DNA from: Chromatium okenii
GTDB taxonomy: Bacteria; Pseudomonadota; Gammaproteobacteria; Chromatiales; Chromatiaceae
Assembly (NCBI RefSeq): GCF_016583745.1
Contig: NZ_NRRQ01000003.1
Location: 62,001 to 126,000 of the forward strand
Reading direction: 5' to 3'
Length of the DNA: 64,000 nt
In this document: one piece after another, positions 9,189 to 18,088 of the stretch
How positions within the stretch are numbered: the stretch's first letter is position 1
How the letters are laid out: each line of letters begins with the position of its first letter
The notes under the pieces: model-generated
Told to the model about the DNA's origin: nothing
Seen by the model: the letters and a program-made list of their open reading frames with translations, nothing else
The model's database searches: none
Translations under genes and position numbers: made by a program

Positions 9189-9261
9189 AAAAAGTTGTCA
9201 ATTGTCAGCGACAACGCTGTTTTTTACTGACAACCGACAACTGAAAACTGACAACTTTTTT
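9187..9261. repeat. 75-base palindromic GTTGTCA element, lptM-lysA gap
   Basis: It starts with an A-run plus GTTGTCAATTGTCAG, passes through ACAACGCTGTTTTTTACTGAC, and ends with AACTGACAACTTTTTT, so the ends are inverted copies. Nearly the same 65-75 bases recur at 21025-21090, both between genes. Transcribed, it would form a hairpin ending in a T-run and could act as a terminator. Confidence 0.8.
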
Positions 9262-9305
9262 CAAACGCCCCTCCCCACTCAATTCATCAAATAGCGATTT
9301 CCCGC

Positions 9306-10553
9306 ATGGATCATTTCATCGCCCGCGCCGGCATCCTTTACGCCGAAGACGTTCCCCTCACCGCCATCGCCGACCGCTTTGGCACGCCCTGTTATGTCTA
9401 TTCTCGCGCCACGCTCGAACGCCACTGGCGAGCGTTTGATCGCGCCTTCCGCGACCGGCGGCACCTGATTTGTTTCGCCGTCAAAGCCAACGCCAATCTC
9501 GCCGTCCTCAACGTGCTGGCGCGACTCGGCTCCGGTTTTGACATCGTCTCCGGCGGCGAACTCGAGCGCGTCCTCGCTGCCGGCGGCTCACCAGATAAAA
9601 TCCTCTTTTCCGGCGTCGGCAAACGCAGCGATGAACTGCGGCGGGCGCTCGAAATCGGCATCCGCTGTTTCAACGTCGAATCGGAACCCGAACTGCTGCG
9701 CCTCAACCAGCTCGCCGGTGAGTGCGGCGTCATCGCGCCAGTCGCGCTGCGCGTCAATCCCGACGTGGACGCCAAAACGCACCCGTACATTGCCACCGGC
9801 TTGAAAGACAATAAATTCGGCATCGACATCGCCCGCGCCGAGGCCGTGTATCAACAAGCAGCGGAGCTGCCGCACCTGCGCATCACCGGCATCGACTGCC
9901 ACATCGGTTCACAACTCACTGATTTAGCGCCGTTTATCGACGCGCTCACCCGCGTGTTGGCGCTCACCGACCGGCTGGCCGCAGCGGGAATTGCCATTGA
10001 TCATCTTGATCTGGGCGGCGGGTTGGGCATTCGTTACCGCGACGAGCTGCCGCCCGAGCCAGCCGCCTACGCTGCGGCGCTGAATTATCTGCTCGGCGAG
10101 CGCCCGGTTGAGATCATCGTCGAGCCGGGACGCGCCATCGCCGGTAACGCTGGCATCTTGCTGACGCGAGTGGAATTGCTCAAACACACGCCGACGCGCC
10201 ATTTCGCGGTGGTCGATGCGGCGATGAATGACCTGCTGCGCCCGGCGCTGTATCACGCCCAACAAGACATCGTGCCGGTGGTGAGCGCCAGCACTGCGCC
10301 GGAGCTGCGGTATGACGTGGTTGGGCCGGTGTGCGAAACCGCTGATTTTCTTGGTAAAGAACGGCTGCTGGCGCTGGAGGAAGGTGATTTAGTGGCGGTG
10401 CGCGGCAGCGGCGCGTACGGCTTCACGATGAGTTCCAATTACAACAGTCGTCCGCGAGCAGCGGAGGTGATGGTGGACGGAGCACACGCGCAACTCGTGC
10501 GGGAGCGCGAGACCGTCGCCAGTTTGTTTGCTGGGGAGTCGCTGTTGCCGTGA
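9306..10553 (+). CDS. lysA: Diaminopimelate decarboxylase
   Basis: LysA converts meso-diaminopimelate to lysine, the last step of the pathway, using PLP. The 415-residue alanine-racemase-fold enzyme shows the PLP lysine K60 in CFAVKANANL, HIGSQL, the phosphate-binding GGGLGIRY, EPGRAIAGNAG, and the substrate-contacting CETADFLGKER, whose cysteine comes from the partner subunit. It overlaps the next gene by 4 nt (GTGA) and heads a tight operon with a methyltransferase, dapF and a DUF484 gene. This couples lysine formation to the diaminopimelate epimerase that supplies its substrate. No strong ribosome-binding site precedes the ATG. Confidence 0.97.
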   Translation: MDHFIARAGILYAEDVPLTAIADRFGTPCYVYSRATLERHWRAFDRAFRDRRHLICFAVKANANLAVLNVLARLGSGFDIVSGGELERVLAAGGSPDKILFSGVGKRSDELRRALEIGIRCFNVESEPELLRLNQLAGECGVIAPVALRVNPDVDAKTHPYIATGLKDNKFGIDIARAEAVYQQAAELPHLRITGIDCHIGSQLTDLAPFIDALTRVLALTDRLAAAGIAIDHLDLGGGLGIRYRDELPPEPAAYAAALNYLLGERPVEIIVEPGRAIAGNAGILLTRVELLKHTPTRHFAVVDAAMNDLLRPALYHAQQDIVPVVSASTAPELRYDVVGPVCETADFLGKERLLALEEGDLVAVRGSGAYGFTMSSNYNSRPRAAEVMVDGAHAQLVRERETVASLFAGESLLP

Positions 10554-11221
10554 AGCGTCGTTTAGAACCGGAATTGATGGAGGATGCCGCGCAAGCGTTG
10601 GCGTATGCGCAGGCCGATTTTTCTGAGCCAAATGATTTATTTCTCAAACTGTTAGCTGCGGCGCAGCCGGGCACTTTGCACGGCGCACGGGCGCTGGATT
10701 TGGGCTGCGGCCCGGCGGACATCAGCATCCAATTCCTGACCACTTATCCGCTGGCGACCTGCGATGCGCTTGATGGCGCAGCGGCGATGCTGGCGCTGGC
10801 GCAGGAGAAGTTACAGCGGTTGGCGGGCGTGGCACCGCGTTGTCGGTTGCTGTGCGAGCGGCTGCCGACGCCGACCTTGCCGGCTGCGCATTACGACCTG
10901 ATTTTGTCCAACAGCCTGCTGCATCATCTGCCGGAGCCGCAGGTGCTGTGGCAGACCATTCGCAGCGTTGGTAAACCCGGCGCGTTAGTGGTGGTGATGG
11001 ATTTGATGCGCCCGGCATCAGCCGGTTGGGTGGAGGCGCTGGTGGAAACCTACGGCAGCGAGATGCCAGAGGTGTTGCGGCATGATTTTCGCAATTCACT
11101 GTTTGCGGCTTTTGAACCGCAAGAAGTGGTGGCGCAAGTGGCGGAGGCGGGCTTGACGACGTTGGAGGTTGAGGTGGTGAGCAATCGGCACTTGGCAGTG
11201 ATTGGACGATTACCGGCATGA
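10550..11221 (+). CDS. Class I SAM-dependent methyltransferase
   Basis: This 223-residue protein starts with GTG overlapping the lysA stop and ends in an ATGA overlap with dapF, so it is translationally coupled on both sides. The Rossmann methyltransferase signature is clear: [13 protein letters not shown] (motif I, 48-60), an acidic DALDG after strand 2, and [15 protein letters not shown] (post-motif region). The substrate is not evident; the best description is a small-molecule or quinone-type methyltransferase of the Methyltransf_11/25 class. It is an unusual insertion in the lysA-dapF operon, which normally has these two genes adjacent. Confidence 0.85.
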   Translation: MKRRLEPELMEDAAQALAYAQADFSEPNDLFLKLLAAAQPGTLHGARALDLGCGPADISIQFLTTYPLATCDALDGAAAMLALAQEKLQRLAGVAPRCRLLCERLPTPTLPAAHYDLILSNSLLHHLPEPQVLWQTIRSVGKPGALVVVMDLMRPASAGWVEALVETYGSEMPEVLRHDFRNSLFAAFEPQEVVAQVAEAGLTTLEVEVVSNRHLAVIGRLPA

Positions 11222-12066
11222 CACTGCGCTTCACTAAAATGCACGGCTTGGGCAACGATTTCATCGTGATTGACGCGGTGCGCCAGCAGGTGACGCTGGA
11301 TGCGGCAACGATTCGCCACCTCGCGGAGCGCCGGTTTGGGATCGGCTGCGATCAAGTGTTGCTGGTGGAGCCGCCGCGCTTGCCGCACACCGCATTTCAC
11401 TACCGCATTTTTAATGCCGACGGTTCCGAGGTCGAACAGTGCGGCAATGGAGCGCGATGTTTTGCGCGGTTTGTTCACGAGCAGGGATTGACCGAGCAAA
11501 CGGAAATCACGGTCGGCACTGCCGCTGGTGTGATCACGCTGCTGCTGCAACCAGATGGGCTGGTGCGCGTCAACATGGGAACGCCGGTGCTGACGCCTGC
11601 GCAGATTCCGTTTCTCGCCGAGGATGATCAGCCGCAGCCGTTGTATCCGCTGGCGCTGGACGCGGAAACGCTGCTGATTGGCGCAGTGTCGATGGGCAAT
11701 CCGCACGCAGTGCTGCAAGTGGACGACGTGAGCACCGCCGCCGTCGCGCAGCTCGGCCCGCTGGTGGAGGTGCATCCGCGTTTTCCGCAGCGCGTCAATG
11801 TTGGTTTTATGCAAGTGGTATCGCCGCAACAGATTCGGCTGCGGGTCTACGAGCGCGGCGCGGGAGAAACGCTCGCCTGCGGCACCGGCGCGTGTGCGGC
11901 AGTGGTCAGCGGCAGGCTGCGTCACCTGTTGGAACCGCAGGTGCGGGTCACGCTGCCGGGCGGCGAGCTGCTCATTGCATGGAACGGCGGCTCGCAACCG
12001 GTGTGGATGACCGGGCCGGCTGCCACCGTGTTTCACGGAGAGATTGAAATACCGAGGTTGTTATGA
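11218..12066 (+). CDS. dapF: Diaminopimelate epimerase
   Basis: DapF interconverts LL- and meso-diaminopimelate, supplying peptidoglycan and lysine synthesis without a cofactor. The 282-residue protein has the N-terminal [13 protein letters not shown] and the two catalytic cysteines: C75 in EQCGNGARC and C221 in ACGTGACAA, in the two mirror-image domains. Length is typical (about 275). It overlaps the methyltransferase and the DUF484 gene by 4 nt each, as in a compact operon. The order lysA, dapF, DUF484 matches many gammaproteobacteria, where xerC follows; here a sulfotransferase gene stands in that place. Confidence 0.97.
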   Translation: MTLRFTKMHGLGNDFIVIDAVRQQVTLDAATIRHLAERRFGIGCDQVLLVEPPRLPHTAFHYRIFNADGSEVEQCGNGARCFARFVHEQGLTEQTEITVGTAAGVITLLLQPDGLVRVNMGTPVLTPAQIPFLAEDDQPQPLYPLALDAETLLIGAVSMGNPHAVLQVDDVSTAAVAQLGPLVEVHPRFPQRVNVGFMQVVSPQQIRLRVYERGAGETLACGTGACAAVVSGRLRHLLEPQVRVTLPGGELLIAWNGGSQPVWMTGPAATVFHGEIEIPRLL

Positions 12067-12773
12067 ATCAACACGCTGAACCTGCGCCACCGGAAGACCC
12101 GAATTTTCACAACAAAGTGATTGCGTATTTATTAAAAAATCCCAATTTTTTTGAACGCTATCCAGAAACGTTAATCGCGTTACAGGTGCCGCATTTAGTT
12201 CGAGGTGCGGCTTCTTTAATTGAAAGACAGGTGCGGGTGCTGCGCAAAGAATTAGAAACCGAACGCGCTTTGCTCGATCATGTGATTGCGCGGGCGCGGG
12301 AATACGATGCGTTGGTCAATCGTTTACATGGTTTTTCACTCAAAGTGATTGGCACTAACGATCCGGTAGAATTGTGTCGCGTGATGAATGAATGTTTATC
12401 GCGTGAGTTTCATGCCGATGCAGTGGTCTTAAAACTTTTTCCGCTCGTGCTTGCTGAAGATGCGCCCGCTGATGATACAAAAGCAAATGCTGGTCACACC
12501 TTGTTTCATGCGTTTATTAAAAAAGAACATGCGTTTTGTGGCGCATTACCAGAAGCGCAGGGCACGTTATTATTCGGTGCGCGTAATGCCAACATTCGCA
12601 CCGCTGCCTTGATCCCAATTCACACTGATGCTGCGTTTGGGGTGTTAGCAATTGGCAGTATTGATCCCGAACGGTTTCATCCTGATATGGCGACTGATTT
12701 ATTAGATCGACTGGGTGAGATCGTCAGTCAAAAACTCCGGGTCTTGCCGCCAGTGTTATGTGATGATGCTTAA
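12063..12773 (+). CDS. DUF484 family protein
   Basis: This 236-residue protein is a DUF484 (YigA-like) member, recognised from the N-terminal [22 protein letters not shown] segment and its position after dapF. The family has a short helical N-terminus, a coiled region (about 45-80, [20 protein letters not shown]), and a GAF-like C-terminal half with [28 protein letters not shown]. The biochemical role is unknown; in many gammaproteobacteria it sits between dapF and xerC. It is the last gene of the overlapping operon. Codon use is more AT-rich than in dapF. Confidence 0.88.
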   Translation: MNQHAEPAPPEDPNFHNKVIAYLLKNPNFFERYPETLIALQVPHLVRGAASLIERQVRVLRKELETERALLDHVIARAREYDALVNRLHGFSLKVIGTNDPVELCRVMNECLSREFHADAVVLKLFPLVLAEDAPADDTKANAGHTLFHAFIKKEHAFCGALPEAQGTLLFGARNANIRTAALIPIHTDAAFGVLAIGSIDPERFHPDMATDLLDRLGEIVSQKLRVLPPVLCDDA

Positions 12774-12804
12774 ATCATTAACCTTTTCGCGGTGAGCGCC
12801 GATC

Positions 12805-13461
12805 ATGCTGTTGTCATTAAAACATCAATTTTTATTCGTACATATTGCGAAAACTGGCGGCACCAGTATTCGCGCCGCTTTGGAAGGATTGCGCTGGCGT
12901 GATCCTTGGTATTACCCGATGTTTTTATGCAGTCGTTTGAGTCATTTCAGCGGACATCGCTTGGCAAGTAAATTACCACGTCACGCGAAAGTGATTGCAG
13001 CACAAGAATTATTGCCCAAAGATTTTTTTGAGGCGTTATTCAAGTTTACTATCGTGCGCAATCCGTGGGATTTACAGGTCAGCTCTTTTCATCATTTGCG
13101 CCGTGAACGCCCGCATTTATTGATTGGTCACGAGCAATTTAGTGATTTTTTGCGCTACAAACTTGATCCGGTGCGCCCATATCAATATCATTTGGACACG
13201 TCTATCACGCTGCAATCAGATTATTTAATCGACTTGCGCGGCAATATCGTTGTCGATTTTATTGGACGTTATGAACAGTTGCATGAGGATTTCAACACCA
13301 TTTGCCAGCGAATTGGGATTCAACCGCCAGTGTTACCTCATGCCCGTCAAGCGCGGGATCGTCAGCAAGATTATCGCGGTTATTATACGGATGCGACTGC
13401 GGAATTGGTGGCGCAGCATTTTGCGCGGGATATTGAGTTACTAAACTATCGGTTTGAATAA
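12805..13461 (+). CDS. Sulfotransferase family protein
   Basis: This 218-residue protein looks like a PAPS-dependent sulfotransferase of the Sulfotransfer_2 kind. FVHIAKTGGTSIRAAL (11-26) is the 5'-phosphosulfate loop found in carbohydrate sulfotransferases, and FTIVRNPWDLQVSSF (81-95) is the 3'-phosphate motif with the conserved Arg and Ser. It may sulfate a surface glycan or another acceptor; the substrate cannot be read from sequence. It lies 31 nt after the DUF484 gene, where xerC is usual, and converges on coaE with 7 nt between the stops. Its base composition is AT-richer than the flanking operon, which fits acquisition. Confidence 0.8.
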   Translation: MLLSLKHQFLFVHIAKTGGTSIRAALEGLRWRDPWYYPMFLCSRLSHFSGHRLASKLPRHAKVIAAQELLPKDFFEALFKFTIVRNPWDLQVSSFHHLRRERPHLLIGHEQFSDFLRYKLDPVRPYQYHLDTSITLQSDYLIDLRGNIVVDFIGRYEQLHEDFNTICQRIGIQPPVLPHARQARDRQQDYRGYYTDATAELVAQHFARDIELLNYRFE

Positions 13462-13468
13462 CGCAGTT

Positions 13469-14065
13469 TTAACTTTGCGCCAAACGTAAATACTCGGCGT
13501 GTAATTGCGCAATCTGCGGCAACAGCGCCGTCACCGCGCCGCTATTCTCTAAAAGATCGTCAGCGCGAGCGCAGCGCTCATGGCGCGGAATTTGGCTGGC
13601 GATGATGCGCTGAATCTCATCTGGTGCCAGACCGCTGCGCTGTTGCACCCGCTCAATCTGCACCGCCTCCGCCACATCGACCACCAGCACTCGGTTTGCC
13701 ACCGTCTGTTGTCCGGTTTCAAACAACAGCGGAATCACCAACAGCGCATACGGCGTCGTCAACGCCGCCCGCCGTGCCAACATCAACTCCAGAATCGCCG
13801 GATGCAAAATCGCCTCTAAACGAGCGCGGGCGCGGGGCTGTTGAAAGACCCGCTCACGCAGCGCCGCCCGATCTAACGATCCGTCCGCCAATAACACGTC
13901 AGCGCCACAAGCGGCAGCGATCTGGGTGAGCAGCGGCTGTCCGACGGCGGTCAATTCCCGCGCCAGCAGATCGGTATCAATCACGCCTGCGCCGAGCGTC
14001 GCAAACTCAGCAGCGACGGTGGATTTGCCGCTGCCGATGCCGCCGGTGAGCGCCACGCTATACAT
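13469..14065 (-). CDS. coaE: Dephospho-CoA kinase
   Basis: CoaE phosphorylates the ribose 3'-hydroxyl of dephospho-CoA, the last step of CoA synthesis. The 198-residue P-loop kinase starts MYSVALTGGIGSGKST, with Walker A at 8-16, followed by the substrate-binding GVIDTDLLARE. The remaining family features (LEAILHPAI, VIPLLFETG, RSGLAPDEIQRIIASQ) are intact. It follows pilD by 3 nt on the same strand, the pilB-pilC-pilD-coaE order common in gammaproteobacteria, where pilus processing and CoA synthesis genes share an operon without a functional link. Confidence 0.96.
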   Translation of the reverse strand: MYSVALTGGIGSGKSTVAAEFATLGAGVIDTDLLARELTAVGQPLLTQIAAACGADVLLADGSLDRAALRERVFQQPRARARLEAILHPAILELMLARRAALTTPYALLVIPLLFETGQQTVANRVLVVDVAEAVQIERVQQRSGLAPDEIQRIIASQIPRHERCARADDLLENSGAVTALLPQIAQLHAEYLRLAQS

Positions 14066-14068
14066 CGC

Positions 14069-14980
14069 TCAACTCAGCCCGCTGACTTGCAAATAAGCGG
14101 CATTGATCGCGTCGCCCCACAGCAAACTGATCCAACCGGCAATCGCTAAAAATGGCCCAAAAGGCAATGGCTGCGCCCGCTGTTGCTGACCAGTGATGAG
14201 CAACAACACGCCGTAGCTCGCGCCAGCAACGGTCGCCATCAGCACGATTTGCGGCAGCAGTTGCCAGCCCAGCCACGCGCCAAACATCGCCAGCAATTTG
14301 AAATCGCCATATCCCATCCCTTCCTTGCCCGTCAACAGCCGAAACAGTTGAAATACCGTCCACAGGCTGAGATAACCCGCGATTGCGCCGATGAGCGCCG
14401 CGTGGCTATCGGTGAAAATATCAAACAAACTCAGCAGCAAACCCAGCCACAGCAGCGGCAGCGTGATGCTGTCGGGCAACAATTGATGGTCGTAATCAAT
14501 CAGCGCCAGCGCGATTAACGCCCACGTCAGCAGCAGTGCCGCTGGCAATTGCCAACTCATCCCGAACTGCAACGCCACCGCCAGCGTCAACAGCGCCGTC
14601 AAACCCTCAACCAGCGGATAGCGCAGACCGATCAGGGCTTTGCAGTTTGAACAGCGCCCGCCCAGCAGTAAGTAACTGAGAATTGGGATATTTTCATACG
14701 CACGGATGCGATGCCCGCAGTGAGGGCAAGTGGACGGCGGCGCGGACAGAGAGAGGCTGGAATCCTTGCTCACAAGCGATTCATCGGGTGCGCCGCCCGG
14801 GTGCGCTGGCGCGGTTTCTCGCAGTAATTCAACGCAATCGCGCTGCCAAGTCGCTTGCATCATCTTAGGCAAGCGCATGATGACCACGTTGAGAAAGCTG
14901 CCCACGCTCACGCCCACCACCACCGCGATCAGCGCCAGCACTTCCGTCTGTTGCGCAAGAATCTCAATGAAATCAGCCAT
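14069..14980 (-). CDS. pilD: Prepilin peptidase/N-methyltransferase PilD
   Basis: PilD is an inner-membrane aspartic protease that removes the prepilin leader and N-methylates the new first residue of type IV pilins and type II secretion pseudopilins. The 303-residue protein has the N-terminal SVGSFLNVVIMRLP helix end, the cytoplasmic zinc site with C85/C88 and C110/C113, and both catalytic aspartates: D162 in LIDYDHQLLPD and D226 in GMGYGDFK. About seven membrane helices are visible. It lies 5 nt downstream of pilC and 3 nt upstream of coaE. Confidence 0.96.
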   Translation of the reverse strand: MADFIEILAQQTEVLALIAVVVGVSVGSFLNVVIMRLPKMMQATWQRDCVELLRETAPAHPGGAPDESLVSKDSSLSLSAPPSTCPHCGHRIRAYENIPILSYLLLGGRCSNCKALIGLRYPLVEGLTALLTLAVALQFGMSWQLPAALLLTWALIALALIDYDHQLLPDSITLPLLWLGLLLSLFDIFTDSHAALIGAIAGYLSLWTVFQLFRLLTGKEGMGYGDFKLLAMFGAWLGWQLLPQIVLMATVAGASYGVLLLITGQQQRAQPLPFGPFLAIAGWISLLWGDAINAAYLQVSGLS

Positions 14981-14985
14981 CGCGC

Positions 14986-16233
14986 TTACACCACCGACGC
15001 CATTTTGAAGATCGGCAAATACATCGCCACCACCAAACTGCCGACCAAACCACCGATCACCACCATAATCATCGGCTCCAGCAGACTGCTCAAACTGTCC
15101 ACCGCGTTATCAACCTGTTCTTCATAAAAATCAGCGACTTTCCCCAGCATCGCATCCAACGCGCCCGACTCCTCACCAATCGCCGTCATTTGAATCACCA
15201 TGTGCGGAAACAGATCGCGCTGGCGCATCGACAGTTGCAACGACTGGCCGGTGGCGACTTCCTCGCGCATTTTCAGCACCGCGTCCTGATACACGATGTT
15301 GCCGGTCGCGCCCGACACCGACAGCAGCGCCTCCACCAACGGCACGCCTGCCGCAAACATCGTTGATAACGTGCGGGCAAATCGCGCCAACGCCGCCTTA
15401 TTCAAAATCATGCCGATAATTGGAATTTTTAATAACAGCCGATCAATTGTTTCGCGCATCGTCCGCGAGCGTTTATAGGCATAACCAAAGCTGTACACAA
15501 AGCTGCCAATCCCAAGTAACAGCGCCCACCACCATGCCTGCAATAATTCAGACAGATGAATCACCATTAACGTAAAGGCAGGTAAATCAGCGCCAAAGTT
15601 TGCAAACAAATCCTTAAATTTGGGAATCACAAACAACAAAATGACCACCGTCACAATCACTGCTACCGCAATCACGGCGGTCGGATAAAACATCGCTTTT
15701 TTAATTTTGCCTTTAATTGACTCGGTTTTCTCTTTATACACCGCAATTTTATCCAGCAGATTATCCAAAATACCTGCCTGTTCACCCGCCGCCACCAAAT
15801 TGCACACCAAATCATCAAAATATAACGGATGTTTCGCCATCGCTGCCGCCATCGCAGTGCCGCTTTCAATATCCTGTTTAATCGACAGAATTAAATCCTG
15901 CATTGACGGGTTATCATGCCCACGTCCCACGATGTCAAATGCCTGTACCAACGGAACGCCCGCCGCCATCATGGTCGCCAATTGGCGCGTGAAAATCGAC
16001 AAATCGGCACTGGTAATTGCCTTTTTGCGCTCACCCAATAACGGCTTGGGTTTCATCTTCACCTTGGTTGGATTCACACCCTGCCGCCGCAATTCTGCCC
16101 GCACGACATTGATATTCGCCGCCCGTGATTCGCCCTTCACTTTGGTGCCGCGTTTATCTAAACCTTCCCACAAAAAAACCCGCGCCTTATCGGCTTCAAC
16201 CTTGGGTTTATTTTTAGTCAGTGCTAATGCCAT
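14986..16233 (-). CDS. pilC: Type IV pilus inner-membrane platform protein PilC
   Basis: PilC is the inner-membrane platform on which the PilB and PilT motors act during pilus assembly. The 415-residue protein has the two GspF-type cytoplasmic helical domains (about 75-200 and 280-400), each with FTRQLATMMAAGVPLVQA or FARTLSTMFAAGVPLVEA, and three membrane helices: one near 175-200 region, one mid-protein, and the C-terminal MIMVVIGGLVGSLVVAMYLP. The N-terminal segment has the PilC-type FLWEGLDKRGTKVKGE. It lies between pilB and pilD on the minus strand. Confidence 0.96.
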   Translation of the reverse strand: MALALTKNKPKVEADKARVFLWEGLDKRGTKVKGESRAANINVVRAELRRQGVNPTKVKMKPKPLLGERKKAITSADLSIFTRQLATMMAAGVPLVQAFDIVGRGHDNPSMQDLILSIKQDIESGTAMAAAMAKHPLYFDDLVCNLVAAGEQAGILDNLLDKIAVYKEKTESIKGKIKKAMFYPTAVIAVAVIVTVVILLFVIPKFKDLFANFGADLPAFTLMVIHLSELLQAWWWALLLGIGSFVYSFGYAYKRSRTMRETIDRLLLKIPIIGMILNKAALARFARTLSTMFAAGVPLVEALLSVSGATGNIVYQDAVLKMREEVATGQSLQLSMRQRDLFPHMVIQMTAIGEESGALDAMLGKVADFYEEQVDNAVDSLSSLLEPMIMVVIGGLVGSLVVAMYLPIFKMASVV

Positions 16234-16250
16234 CGTGAATACTCCGTGAA

Positions 16251-17966
16251 TTATTCTTTGGTCACGCGATTGAGTTCTTCTAAACCAATTAAACCCGCTT
16301 TCACTTTACGCAAACCGGATTGCCGTAAATCAGAAACACCTTCGCGCCGCGCTTGATCAGCAAGTTGCACTGCATCGCCGCCTTCCAGAATAAGGCGCGT
16401 AATGGCTTCGGAAATTTTCATCACCTGAAAAATACCCACCCGCCCTTTATACCCTTTATTACACATTTCGCAGCCCACCGGCGCATAAATCGTCACGCCC
16501 GCATCTAAATCTTCGGATGTAAATCCTTCGCGTAATAATGCCTCGCGGGGAATATCAACCGGCTTGCGGCAATGCACGCACAATCGCCGCGCCAATCGCT
16601 GTGCCATAATCAGCAACACTGAAGAAGCGATATTGAACGGCGCAATGCCCATATTTGCCAAACGAGTTAGCGTTTGCGGCGCGTCATTAGTGTGCAGCGT
16701 GGAGAGTACCAAGTGACCGGTTTGCGCCGCTTTCACCGCAATTTCAGCAGTTTCTAAATCCCGAATCTCACCAACCATCAATACATCCGGGTCTTGACGT
16801 AAAAAGGCGCGTAATGCGGAGGCAAAAGTTAATCCTGATTTAGGATTTAGATTCACCTGATTGATACCCGGCACTTGAATTTCTACCGGGTCTTCTACGG
16901 TTGAAATGTTAATTTCGGGTTTATTGAGCAGGTTGAGCGCGGTATACAACGACACAGTTTTACCCGAACCGGTTGGACCAGTAACTAAAATCATGCCGTA
17001 AGGTTTTTTAATTGCCTTGAGAAAATCCTCGCGCTGTTCTGCTTCAAAACCGAGCGCCTCAATACCAACCTGTGCGGAAGAAGAATCTAAAATCCGCAGC
17101 ACCACTTTTTCGCCATAGACCGTCGGTAACGTATTGACACGAAAATCAATATCCCGCGAGCGACTTAATTTCAAACGAATACGCCCATCCTGCGGCACCC
17201 GCCGTTCGGCGATATTCATCCGCGACATGACTTTGAGACGAGCGGTTAAACGTCCCGCCGTATTTAATGGCGGATTGGCAACTTCACGCAAAATACCATC
17301 TTGACGAAAGCGAATCCGAAAAAACTTTTCAAAGGGTTCAAAGTGAATATCTGATGCACCGCCAGTAATCGCATCCACGAGAATTTTATTGATATAGCGC
17401 ACAATCGGTGCATCATCAACATTGACATCCGAATCATCATTTTTGTCTTCTTCTTCGGGTGATAAATCGAGCTTTTCTAAATCCGAGTCTGCCACTTCAC
17501 CCACGTTGGCAGTATCTTGCGCTGCAATTGCCGTTTCAATCGCTTTACTCAGCCGATCTTCTTCAACCAAAATCGCATCAGTTGCCAAGCCAGTATTAAA
17601 GCGGATTTCTTCCAGAGCTTGATCGTTGGTGGGGTCGGACAACGCCAAAAATAAGCGATTGCCGCGCCGTAATAATGGCAAAGCGCGATGCTTACGAATT
17701 AAGCGTTCATCCACCAAATTGAGTGGCAATGTCGCTAAATCCATCGCACTGAGATCAAGCAACGGCACGCCAAATTCGTGCGATGCCGCAATTGCAATAC
17801 GGCGACTATCTAATAACTTTTCATCAATTAAATAGCGGACAAAGGGACGACCTTGTTGCTGGGCGTCGTTATATGCAGTCCTCATTTGCGCGTCAGAAAG
17901 CAAATGATCGTTGACCAGCCGCTGCGCCAATCCAGAAGGTTTTAATGTGGGTGCTTCAGTTGACAT
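16251..17966 (-). CDS. pilB: Type IV pilus assembly ATPase PilB
   Basis: PilB is the hexameric ATPase that powers pilus extension. The 571-residue protein contains an N-terminal MshEN-type domain (about 1-145), an acidic linker (about 165-185), and the secretion ATPase core with Walker A GPTGSGKT at 330-337, an Asp box, the Walker B region DVLMVGEIRDLETAEIA and a His box LSTLHTNDAP. A zinc site is formed by C463/C466 and C499/C502. The Walker A lysine is intact. pilC starts 17 nt downstream. The usual pilin gene pilA is not in the immediate neighbourhood. Confidence 0.96.
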   Translation of the reverse strand: MSTEAPTLKPSGLAQRLVNDHLLSDAQMRTAYNDAQQQGRPFVRYLIDEKLLDSRRIAIAASHEFGVPLLDLSAMDLATLPLNLVDERLIRKHRALPLLRRGNRLFLALSDPTNDQALEEIRFNTGLATDAILVEEDRLSKAIETAIAAQDTANVGEVADSDLEKLDLSPEEEDKNDDSDVNVDDAPIVRYINKILVDAITGGASDIHFEPFEKFFRIRFRQDGILREVANPPLNTAGRLTARLKVMSRMNIAERRVPQDGRIRLKLSRSRDIDFRVNTLPTVYGEKVVLRILDSSSAQVGIEALGFEAEQREDFLKAIKKPYGMILVTGPTGSGKTVSLYTALNLLNKPEINISTVEDPVEIQVPGINQVNLNPKSGLTFASALRAFLRQDPDVLMVGEIRDLETAEIAVKAAQTGHLVLSTLHTNDAPQTLTRLANMGIAPFNIASSVLLIMAQRLARRLCVHCRKPVDIPREALLREGFTSEDLDAGVTIYAPVGCEMCNKGYKGRVGIFQVMKISEAITRLILEGGDAVQLADQARREGVSDLRQSGLRKVKAGLIGLEELNRVTKE

Positions 17967-18057
17967 GGGATGCCTTTGCTTGCGCGGTTAGGAAATTCCC
18001 ACCCTGTATTTCAATAGGGTTTTAAGCCACCAAGTGCTGTTGCAGCGCCGGGGTTGT

Positions 18058-18078
18058 GCCCCCTTGCGGCAAGGGGGC
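18058..18078. other. GC-rich hairpin between NYN gene and pilB
   Basis: A perfect 9-bp inverted repeat (GCCCCCTTG and CAAGGGGGC around CGG) lies 10 nt beyond the 3' end of the NYN gene. No T-run follows on the minus strand, so it is not a standard intrinsic terminator; it may stabilise a 3' end. Confidence 0.5.
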
Positions 18079-18088
18079 GCGGGGAAAA

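Noticed and set aside
18058-18078. Hairpin as a further member of the CCCCCCTTT repeat family
   Set aside because: The stem is GCCCCCTTG/CAAGGGGGC with a different loop and flanks, so it is not the same element.
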